This document shows, one piece after another, positions 48,300 to 60,200 of a stretch of DNA of 64,000 bases (position 1 is its first letter; every line of letters starts with the position of its first letter). Source of the DNA: Sipunculus nudus (lineage: Eukaryota > Annelida > Sipuncula > Golfingiida > Sipunculidae). The translations under genes were made by a program, and so were the position numbers. A model generated the notes under the pieces. That model did not search any database. It worked only from the letters and a program-made list of their open reading frames with translations, and was not told the origin of the DNA. The stretch spans positions 60,610,618-60,674,617 of the forward strand of contig CM049317.1 of NCBI GenBank assembly GCA_026874595.1. The letters run 5' to 3'.

Positions 48300-51200
48300 C
48301 TCTGAATATCAGGGGGATGATTTCATTGACCATCCCCCCCCCCTTGCTTAAAAGTGGGGGGTATATATAACCCCTATCCCTACCTATACTGACGCCCCTG
48401 ACTGCAAAGCAGCAGTTATAGCGAAGGAGATTTGGAACGACTGCAGCGTATGACTGCTGCGTAAGGAGTGTAAGGCTGCCGAAGTGTCTTGGTTCTTATT
48501 AAAACTCACCACCTGGCGGAATTCTTCGACAACCAGCGTGACCAACCATCCGATGATGACATATTCTGGTATCATCACATTGTTTTGTTGAATGTTGACC
48601 AGAATCACAGTGCACAAAACCAAGAAGGCAATATAGAAGATCTGAAAACATACAACAAAAACGTCATAATGGGTTACAATCTCTCGGCAAGATAAGACGA
48701 TGTTCGCCGGACAAACAAACTTACCCGCGTACATTGTTAAGCTGAATTTTTTCCCCTGACAGTCGCTTGCAGATTTGCGGTCCGAACTCGTCGAACTCGT
48801 AGTGGATCGTCGTTATTTGGAATATCGTTACATAAGATATGACATTGATTTATCCAAATTTGATTTTTTTTTAAATTTTTTTTTATTGTTTGAAATAAAG
48901 CAAGGATCCATTAATCCCAAAATCGTTTAGGGATTTAAGAAACAAAAAGGGGGAGGGTGGACACCCTGGTCCAAGTAAACAAGTGCTCCGAGAATATAAC
49001 ATACTTTATACATAACATTTAGAGGCTGTTGTAAGCAGTCGAAAATCCGACGCCACTTTTTTTTGGAAGCTAAACGTGCATTCCCCATTTCTAAGATTGG
49101 TCTGAAAAGAGGGGGCCGCCCCCGTACCCCTCCTACATCCACCCCTGATGTTAGTAATGGATGACCCGACTACTTTACCGGTCCCTAATCAATGCTCTTT
49201 TGCATTATGATTGCCAAAACAGTCCGTGATGATTGCCATGATTCAACTTCTTTCAAATAAAATACACGGACTGATACGTATAAATTTGTCCAATTAAAGC
49301 CATTTTCCCGGAGATGAAGATAAAACTGGTCTCGTTCTGGGATGCAACGGGACCATGCAGAAAAAACTTACGCCTTATGACGGCAAACGGGAAGATCACA
49401 CAGCCCGTAGCTTTTCACCTGGCAACAGTTTAGCAGGGCGAGATCTAGTGACAGGGAATGGTAAACTCTTATTACAGGTTTATAAATAAGAGAGAGAGAG
49501 AAAAAGAGATGTACATACTGCATTGTAGATGAAAACTATCATCGGTGCTTTGAAGAAGTACGGTAGCTTTTGGTATTGTTTTACTCGGTCTTCATGCACT
49601 GCTTCTGGCGTTGATGTCCTGTCAGAGAACACAAGACAACCGTGATAACAAAAAAAATATTGTTAAAATATTATTGTTCTAAATGCATTCTAGTGAACCA
49701 TTATAAGCAATCATGACTTGAATGAAGACTTCTTTACATGTGTTTCTCTTCAACTGCGTTTCTGTAAGTAACCGTACAAGCGTAACCATGCGCTGAAACA
49801 GCTCCTGAAAAAGGTGTATAATAGGTTTAGATGTGATTGGCTAATCGTGCAACTGGTTGGAAGGGTTGCACTAATTTTGACTTATGTGATATCACTACTC
49901 GTGTTTTTTTATTTTTTTTTTAATTACAAACTCAACCCCTTCCCCAGCTACATATATATTACTGGCAATTTCGAGATAATAAGAGGTGATATCTTCTCTA
50001 GAGCTGGCGTGATAAATCTGGTACCTCAAATTAAGATAATGAGTCACTTACTTGTCATGCTGCTTCTCGTTGCGAACTGGTTTTCTTGTTGATGTCATCT
50101 GCTGGGTGTGATAAAATGTTTTAAATACACCTTATTTTAAAATGTTTCAAATACACATTTTCCTAAAACTATAAGTTTCACAACCTAATGATAATCTAAT
50201 GCCTAATGAAAGGATTTTTTTGGTGCGACAAACAGTTCATCTATACCTGAGACAAAAATCAGTGCTTTCTATAACATCCACTCAATTCTCCCGTTATTTA
50301 TTGTTGTAGTATTTGAGTGTCCTGAAACATGATTAAATTAATTACAAATTAATCTTTGTCACCTTACCTTGTCTTGCAGGGATCCTGTGGGTTTGAATTT
50401 AATTAAACAAAACAGCAACGGCGGGAATAAAATGCAAATCCATATCTGTAAAGAGATATTTTAATATTACGCAACTGCTTGAAAGTTAATCTTATATAAA
50501 CACACATAACACCCCTTAACCTTACCTTTAGCTATTTCCTTGGAAATGTATACATATTCGTCAATAAACAGTAATTATTTAAATGTGTTATACGATTTTT
50601 ATAGTTAGCTTGTACTCGTGATGGTTTCTAATACACCTAAGTTCAGGGGTACGAATATAGTTGCATCATCAATCATAGCACTCACAGAAAACCTCAAAAC
50701 TTAAATGCAACGTATTTCTTTGGAATTTGATTCGAATTAATTTTTCAGCATTATTATACTTATGGGTGTGCATTCGGCTATTGTCATATTGGCCATGTAC
50801 ACGTTACCCCTATTCAACGAGCTAATATGAGATTTATTTTTTAGTGTGCAAATAATTACAAATTTACAGTACAAGTTAAAAAAATGGTCTTTTTTAATAT
50901 TTTTGGTTGGAGGTAACCACCTCAATTTTGTATTGCTAGGTTAACTAAGTATATGTGCATCTGCAGAATTTCATTCCAGTTTGGCACTACGTGTATGACA
51001 AGGCTACAGTACCACACACTTCCTCTCATTATATATCCTGGTGTTAACGAGGCCCGGTGAATGCTGCACCTGCCGTTCCTTGGTCTGTAATCGTTCCCAT
51101 TGCTGGGTTATATCACCGAGGAAAACTGGGAAGGAATGCTTATGAATGAAACACTCCTTAAATTGAGTCTTGTGCTCTTCCCCTAAGCCACAGATCCGAT

Positions 51201-54200
51201 TGCCGTTTCCGGGGATATAAGAGTTTTCAAACACTTATTATTATGACTTAAAGACTTTACTTGATTACAAATGTTCGAAACATTAAGAATTTACTGTATA
51301 TACTGGTGAAACAAAATAAAAAAAAAATAAAAATAACCCGAATCATGCTGTTTTCCGGTGATATTTTCCCCATCCAGATGTTATCCAGCACTGCTTGGCA
51401 GGCAGGCTGAGCTATAAATCTCTTGTTCTGGGCTTCTACAGCCTGAATCATGGCTGTGGATCCGTGAAACATCTCGTGTCCTCGGGTTAAGATCTGCTGC
51501 GTCTTCTTCCGGTCGTTTGCTTCACATTCTTTCAGCAGATCTACTGATATCTCCTCAAACATACTGAACAAAGAATATTATTATAAGAGGATATGTGTGT
51601 GTGTGTGTATATAGATAAAGATATCTATGCATTGTTAAACCTGTGTTATAAGACCACCCGTGGGACTGGCAAATATTGGTCTTAGATCACAGATAGAATT
51701 ATATGACTGCTACCAGTCTGCTTTGACCCTTATGTAAATCCGACTAGAACCTCATCGTTAGAGAAAAGATGATGTATTTACCTTTAAAATTTGAAATGTT
51801 TATAATCTTCCATGTAAATATTACGACCCTTACACTCAATGCCGGGCTTCGCCGGCAGTGGCGCAAATAAGGCGGTTAAAGTCTGTTCTTACATGAATTA
51901 TGATTAAAAAATCGATAGAATTTCAGCCGAATGGATTATGTTGCTATTTCTTAAAAATACAGCACGTAACTCACTTTCTTTGTTCCATGATGGCCTCCTT
52001 TTCTTCAATGTCATAAGACTTTTCAAACATTAAATCCGAAATCATCTGAGCAGCAATGGCGGTCGATATACCTTCGTATAAGACATGTGGCAATAAAAAA
52101 TCTACTAATCAACATAAATTATACAAGTAAAAACAATTTTATAGAATAGAATTCTCTTCTGTAATCCCGGTGAAAAAGCTATGTCACGCTCACTCACAAA
52201 TCATCCATTTCAACCGAACGTTATTATTTTAATGAACATCTATAAAAGGCGACAAATTAAAGACTGATTATTGGATGTTATAGTTGTTAGCAGGTCGACT
52301 GTCCCCTCATATAAAAAGAGAAAGTCAATTGGGTTTGTTAATCTAAACAAGAGACCGATAGGTTTAATGTTCACTCCGTCAATTACTTTGTATGATGGTG
52401 GGTGATTAAGACATGAAACAGTGAATGTAAAATATTCTGTAAAGTTCTGTAAAGATGTCAAAATAATTTGACTGAATTTATAGTCATTTTATTTCCCTTC
52501 CTTTAAGGAGATTTTACACATGAGATCATTCATGGAAACACAACAAATTGTCAAATTTTCCCTCTTAAGGAATTATTTACTTAGATAGTACAAAAAAAGC
52601 TTGAAAGCCTAAATATTAATATATTTTAACATATCATGGAAAAGCAGAAAAGACCATTACAGCCTGCAGAACTAGTTCAACGTAGGTGGCGCCAACTGCA
52701 GGCCAAAATAAAATAGCAGGCACATGATCAATATTCCTGAGAAACATGGTGCTGAATGCTGCAGCAGTTCCTGTGATATTTGGTAACACACATGGAAACA
52801 CAACAAATTGTCAAATTTGGCGATCGAAAAAAAAATGAACTTTCGTAAAGTCGCCACTTTGACTATAATTTGACTGAATTTACACTAATTTTATTCCTCT
52901 TCCTTTAAGGAACTGTTGACAATTATGTGAAAGCCAAACTGTGACTACTAATGACTTATATTGGAAAAAGAGAATAGGGTCATTTCAGCTTGAAGGAAGA
53001 AGGTCAACATAGGTGGTGCCACCAATAGCTTATTTTTCATATTTTCATCACATGATAAAACAGTCTGCAAATTTCATGATGATAGCTGCAGCGGCTCTAG
53101 AGATATTCGGTTATAGACGGTGGACGGTAGAAAATGGACGCTGCGCCAGAGCATAAGTTCACAGAGTGAACTAATATAAACAGGTCACGTGATAGTTTTT
53201 ACTCATCTTTCCCTCGTCCCAGAAGATCCGGGCTAATTCTTTGTGGTGCAGAAGCAGGGACCAGACGAACAGGACTAATTCAGGATCTTAAAATAAAACA
53301 ATCAAACAAAACATCAACACGCATAAATTTGATTTTCATTATAGAAGGTTAAATTTGCTACAGATTTTGCTATGGTGTCTTGGAAATAATATTCGTAAAA
53401 TATTTATGTAATTCAACAAAACAGAATGAGTTTATTCCTTTTGTAACTTCCTTAATGTAGGAGGGATTACTAATTCCAGTTAGCTCTGAAAGTATATGGC
53501 GTTCCAGCTTTACTTTTGCCAGTTTATAATAAACCAGTTTTTAGATATACATTGAAAGTCTTAAGACAACATCTTGATGCCAAACGGTACTCAAATGAGC
53601 CGATTGGTGTAAATTAAAATTAATTACCTGGTACTTTACAGCTGCATTCTAGAACCGGTTCCTGTTAATACACAAAATATATAAAAATAAGACAAGGAAC
53701 ATGTTATGATAAGAAAGACGATTTCGACAAAACTGGCAATATTCACATAGTAAACTTTGTTTAAAGATTTTGTCAAGAAACATTTGTTATTACATTGGTA
53801 TTTTTTTTAAATTCTTTTTTTGTCTTATCAAATAAGCCCTAAAACCCAAAGTGTTAAAATACATGTAACTCAAAACAAAATATTATATAAAAGGCAGAGT
53901 ATATAATGTATACTATATTTGCATTCTAAAAACATTGCAAAACAAAGCCCCTTACAGTCTGACGAGGTCCATAAATAACGTATACTGACCATTCTGTACA
54001 GGATTTGCAGCCTTCGCTGGGTTAGAAAGGACCCCAAGTTCAACCCGTTCTCAAGAAAGAGTTTGACGAAATCCATATGGTCTAGAGCCAGGGCCATTAA
54101 CATGGCGTCGTGGAGTTCTTCCAGCTCCAACTGTATGGTAGAAATAATACTCCATCAATAAGCGTGCCTGACATATTACGTAAAATATATTTATTTATGT

Positions 54201-57200
54201 ATACCATACTATAATTTTCCCCAGTAAATAAAAAATAATGAGTTTATATTCACTGAATTCTGCTTCTAATGTTTCACAGGAAACTTAAGTTTCTTTCATG
54301 TTCCTTCATATTGTACCAATAACATCAATATTAATTATGCACTGAAATATAAAAGAGAGTTGTTTTATCAAGGAGGTAACATAGAAGTGTAACCTAAGTT
54401 TGATAACATAATATCTGAAAAATATTTCGACGGAATTCAAAGCATTTGTAGAGATAAACATGCTAAAACTTTGTTCTGAATCCAGCCATGGTTTATATAC
54501 GTCAGTATACGTATGTCAATCAACAAAAGCACTGCCACTGATATTGACATCTGTTGGTGAAATGTGGTACTATTACATTGGTCGGTCGTGAGACAATCGA
54601 CAACTGAATGTGATGAAAGATAAAAAGATCAAAGTTTGGCCTCGGCTGCGGTGGTGTGCGCATTCAAAAGTGCTTTCCATCTTCATACTACCTGGTTTGT
54701 GGCAGCCACGTTTTCACAGACCTTGATTCTCTAGCGTTTATTTTATGAATAATGAACAAACAGATGTTCGGGCTGAAATCAAAATTGCCAGTCAATTAAA
54801 AGACCAGGCATGCTCCTGTCAGCCGCGTAAAATAAATTTTTGTGAGTGATTGTATTGGTTCAATTGCCTTGTTCATTATTCATGAAATAGGCGTCAGAAC
54901 GGCTCGCTGTATCAAGGTCTCTGAAAGCGTGGCTGCCATGGACTTGGTAGCATAAAGATGGTGTTCTCTAGATTTTTATTACATTCTTCGTTACCTTCCA
55001 CACGCTGTCGTTCTCGGCCTGGCCATTACGCAACGCCGGTTCCCACGTGGCTTCGTTGATGAAGATTCTGGCGATGTCAGCTCTGTTCCACTTGATGGCA
55101 AGTTTGAGTTTGTCTATATCCCGACCCCTCCTGGCTTGGGATGGAAGAAAAAAACCAAGTGACCCATGGGTCATGACGCTCAGCTGACTGGCATGTTGAC
55201 TCCGTTCTTGCACAGGCAACTGATTAAGATTATGTAGGTGGCATCATAGTTCATGCATATTAGCTCTACGCTCTTTACACAGCGCTTTAACTATAGGCCT
55301 ACTCCCTATATCGTAAGCGCTGTTTGTTATGACCTACCTCGTATCCGGATTTGCTACACCAGAGGGAAGCACTGTAATTTTGTCCTATCAGATGAGACCT
55401 TGTGCTGGAAGACATGGCCAAGCGAGGAATACACGGAGCCAATCATATTCATTTCGTTTTGAGTGACAGCTCATCGCCCCTTTAACCGTCTGAACAGGCC
55501 ACAGGCTCAAAGATAATTGCCCCAGACGTGGTTTGCTTAGGGCCTTGGGCAAATAGGATGCCCGGCCGGTGAGTTGTAATTCAAACGAAACGTAACAACA
55601 AAGGCTGCGTGAACACCTCGCTGGCTGGTTTCAGTTCTGCAGACAACAGATACATGGCTACGTTAACATAGTCATAATGTCATAATCGAATCGGTCGATG
55701 ATGCGAGAATACAGAGGGAGCAATTAAAATTCGACCGTTAACTCTCATCAAGCGGCGCTTAAAGCGCAGCTATGGACGGAGCCAGGATGCCTGTCGAGTG
55801 TTTGTTTATTGGCATCTGGTGGGCTGCTTGTCACATCATACGCACGTTTTTTTTTTTTTTTCAGCGGACAACGAACCGCCATCTGGTGTCAAAATATATC
55901 ATAAACGGTCAAAGCTGGCAGCGTGAAAATCAGTTGCTTCTTTAGAAGCGCAAGATTTCCGCTGCCTCGGGAGCGTAATTAGCTCAAGTTCATCAAGACT
56001 CGGAGGTAACAATCTGTGCCCTGTTAACAGACGACTGCATCTTTAAAGGTCTCAAAAATTGAGAAAAACATGCTTAAAAATTCAGAACAAACCAGGTGGT
56101 GCCACCAGTCTGCAGGAACTGATGAAACACTCCATGATCTATATCCATACAAAGAATCATGGTTATCAATGCATTAGTTGTTCAGATACTGGAGTTTTTG
56201 TATCAAACTTTTAATTATTCTGGGGGTATTTCTGAGCCCCATAGCTCGGAAGAAATGGGTAATGGAGACATACTTTCAGCTTTCCAAGGAGACTTTTCAT
56301 GCATCTCCCTGGATGTCAAGTTAGAAGATTCTAGGTAAAGCGGTTATGACTTGTGCCCTATTAACAGACGACCGCATGTTTTAAGGTCTCAAAAATAGAG
56401 AAAAAAATTGTAAAAAATCGAAAAAACTACAGGTGGCGCCACCAGTCTGCAGGAACTGATGAAACACTCCATGATCAATATGCATGCAAAGAATCATGAT
56501 GATCAATGCATAAGTTGATCAGATACTTGAGCTTTTGTTTCAAATTTTCCATTATTATGTGGGGTACTTCAGAGCCCCATACATAGCTTGAAGAATACGG
56601 GTATCTGAGATCAACTTTAGGTTTCCAATAAGAATGTTTTACGGATCTCCCTGGATGTCAAGTTAGAAGATTCTAGGTAAAGCGGTTATGACTTTCAGTC
56701 AGCTGAGCTAAAAACAGATGTCAAAATTTTAGTTAAGACAGAGCTGACCTCATGAGGTTCTATCAAGATACTCTTTGCCTAAGATGTTGTGGCAGGGATT
56801 GTGCTGAGTAGCTTCAGCCCAATAATGTTGCTTTGAATTTTAAAAATCTTCACCCCACCGACAAAGACTTTAGTTATATATGGAAGATTTTCTGAGGATT
56901 CCAAATTTGTGTGTATAGCATTGGCGCTGACAGTTTAAAATATACCTTATATAAATATAATGCTGGTATTTCTGGGTCCTGTGACTTGGTAACATGTCAT
57001 CTGTAGTTACGTACCTTACTTTGATAGTAATTTTATTTTTTAGAACAACCAATCAGCAGGTTTAAAACATAATTCATTATGCATTTAACCATGACCTTGA
57101 CCATGATCAATGAAAATGAAAGGTTGTGATATTCAGACTGCTTACTGAGATATTGATTTTGTTGTACTTTTCAAAAGTGGGCAAGGTTTATTTTTTGATT

Positions 57201-60200
57201 TCATCAAGTTAATTAGGCCCAGCCGAATTTTTTCAAGCAGCTTACTTTTTAGAATCAATATGCCGAATTACAACAGAAATTTTGATAAATTTCAAAGGGT
57301 ACTCCTTGCTGGTGATTTAGAATCATAGAATCTAATATCGACCCTCTGGAATTATGACCAGAATACTGGCGTCAGAGTGTCTTAACATCTAAGTCTGAGG
57401 AAGGCATTATAAGGCCTCATGAAGATGCAAATATTTTCATCATTTCTGACAATACTTCATAGCCTACAGGTACAGTGTCAATCAACACAAGGGACCCATG
57501 GGTCACGGCACTCAGCTGTTAAATATGATCACAAAATATGATTTGGAAGATGAGGTAGGCAAATGCTGGTTTTGTGTGGTAATATAAGCTGTATTACGAG
57601 CTGATGGCGTTTAACTTAAGCTATGTGAGATTTTGATAAGATCCTTGGAGACAGGGAAGAGGATTGATGCCATTTATATTATTTACAGTTGGAAATGGTG
57701 TGCTACTGTCATGTAGGTTTTAACTTGACCATATAACTTCATCTACATTGCAGTAGAATTATTTGGAAAAAACTGTCCATTATCAGTCATGATAATTATG
57801 CTTTTTACAAATGAGTTTTTTGTTATTTAATAATTACCCAAGAGTAGCACTGGTACAAATAATATAAGTTAAAATATTAATTAACAATCAACTAATTTTG
57901 ATTGAGTGCTCATGTTTTTTTATTAATGTTATATATTGTCTGTGAGAAAAGCCTATGGCTAAAATCAGTGCTGAAAAAATGAACAGAAAATAAATATTTT
58001 AGGATTCATAGGAGACCTGCCCAGGACCCCCCAGAATTTCACAATTGAGGGTTCTAAGGAAACAATTTGTACCCTGTCTGTCTCTGTGCTCAGAATCATG
58101 TTTCTGATACATAGCTAGCAGAATATAGGTCACCATGATCCAATTTCAGGTTCCAAGGAGAACTGCCAAGGATTTCCCTGAATGTCATTTTAGAAGAGTC
58201 TAGGGCTAATGGATACAATTTGTGCCTTGTCTGTCTCAGTGAGCAGAACCCATTTTCAGCCCATAGGTCACACAATATAGGTAACCATGACCTAATTTCA
58301 GGTTTCCAAGGACCCTTGACTAAAACCTCCCTGAATTTTATGCTTAAAGATTCTAGGCCTAACGGATACAATTTGTGCCCTGTCTGACTGTCTGGGTGCT
58401 TATATGACATCTTTTCTTATATGTTGAAAAATATAGGTCATGGTGACCTTATTTCAGTTTTCCAAGGACACTGGGCAAGGACATCTCAGAATGTTACATT
58501 AGAAGATTCTATGCCTTACAGATACAATGTGAGCCCTGACCGATTGTCTGGGTGCTTATTTGATTTCTTTTCCTAAAGGTCGCAAAATATAGGTCATTGT
58601 GACCTAATTTCAGTTTTCCACAGACATTTGTCAAGGACCTCTCAGAATGTTACTTTATAAGATTCTAGGCTTAACAAACACAATCTGTGCCCCGTCTGAC
58701 TGTCTGGGTGCTCGAATACGTGTTTTTGGCCCGTAGGTCACAAAATATAGGTCACCATGACCTAATTTAAGGTTTCAAAGGAGATTTGCCTAGAGACTCC
58801 CAGGATATTGTGTTAGAAGATTCTAGACTTCACAGATACGATTTGTCCCCATATGACACCTTTTCCCTAAGGTCGCAGAATATAAGTCACAGTGACCTAG
58901 TTTAGGGATTACAAGGACATTTGCCTAGGATCTCCAAAAATGTCAGGTTAGAGGTACATAGGCCTAATGGATACAATTTGTGCCCCGTCTGACTGTCCGG
59001 GTCCTCGAAATCATGTTTTCGGCCCGTAGGTCACAAAATATAGGTCACCATGACCTAATTTCGGGTTTCCAAGGAGACCTCCCCAGGATCTCCCTAGATG
59101 TACAGTTAGAAGTTTCTAGGTCTAACGGTTACGATTTGTGCCTTGTTAACGGACGGACCGGACGGCCGGACACCTGGACGGCCGGACAACCGGACGCCGG
59201 ACAAAGGGTGATCACTATAGCGCAGATGACTTACAGTCAGCTGAGATCAAAATGACCACGTGACAGATGAAATTAAATCCTCATGCATGATCAATATCTG
59301 CGGCTCTAAGACTATATAGTCTTGTGAAAGCGAAGATAACCTTAACATGTCAATTGTAAAAAGTTCAAAATTAGTGTGGTTCTAGCACAGGGACTTGGTT
59401 TAGGAGGGTTGAAACCTATAAAATAATTTAAATTTTTACTTTTGAACATAAATGGGGTAAAATTGGAGCACGTTTCACATTTAATACAGTGGATCGGTAA
59501 TTCGAAAATGTAGAAAGGCATTGTATTCCTAGGTTCGTGCAGTATTTAAAGAGGCAGGCTGACTGTTGTTAGCATCAACAATGAACTCCAGGCACCCAAA
59601 CTGAGTTCAAATGTATAAGGCACCAAAAAGCGTAAACACTCTGTGACCTGTATGTGATGATATCCTTGTTACCTGGATATTCAGACAAATTCTATATGGA
59701 TTAGGGCTTAATTATTGTTATTTCAACAGGCTCCTGAAGAATGAAAAAACGTCCTTTTTTCCAGAAAAAAACTTATGTAGATACTGCAAGAAGTCTATAA
59801 CCTTTAAGAAGTGCGTAAAGTATGGCGACGTCGAGGTCTTTGGCGAAGTCGTTAGAGTCCATGTAAAAGACTGAGACGAGGTCCTTCTGTTGCCGGATCT
59901 CTCTGATCTGTCCCATCATCCTGGTCACGTGATCCTCAGTCTTTTTACTAAATATCTTCTTCATCTTCTGTCTCACCTCGTCGTCACTGTGTGATCAAAT
60001 TAAATACAATAAAATGTGAAGGTTATCGGGTAGATATGATGATTTGTGTTTATCGTGAAACTTATGGAAAGCGTGCATATTTTTATCATGAATATGAAGG
60101 GCAGAAAAAACAGTAAAAATAATTAATCAAATAAACCTACCTGGCACCTTCAAAAGCCAAAGCAAGAACATCAGCAACTCGTCCCGAACCCTGCGGATAA

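Noticed and set aside
48384-48509. Extension of exon b17 into the following intron (VVSFNKNQDTS...)
   Set aside because: It is read-through past a good gtgagt donor and does not match TRPM sequence; S3 resumes in exon b18.
51338-51345. Assembly break or frameshift at the weak donor of b13
   Set aside because: Exons before and after join in phase with family-typical sequence, so a weak donor is the simpler view.
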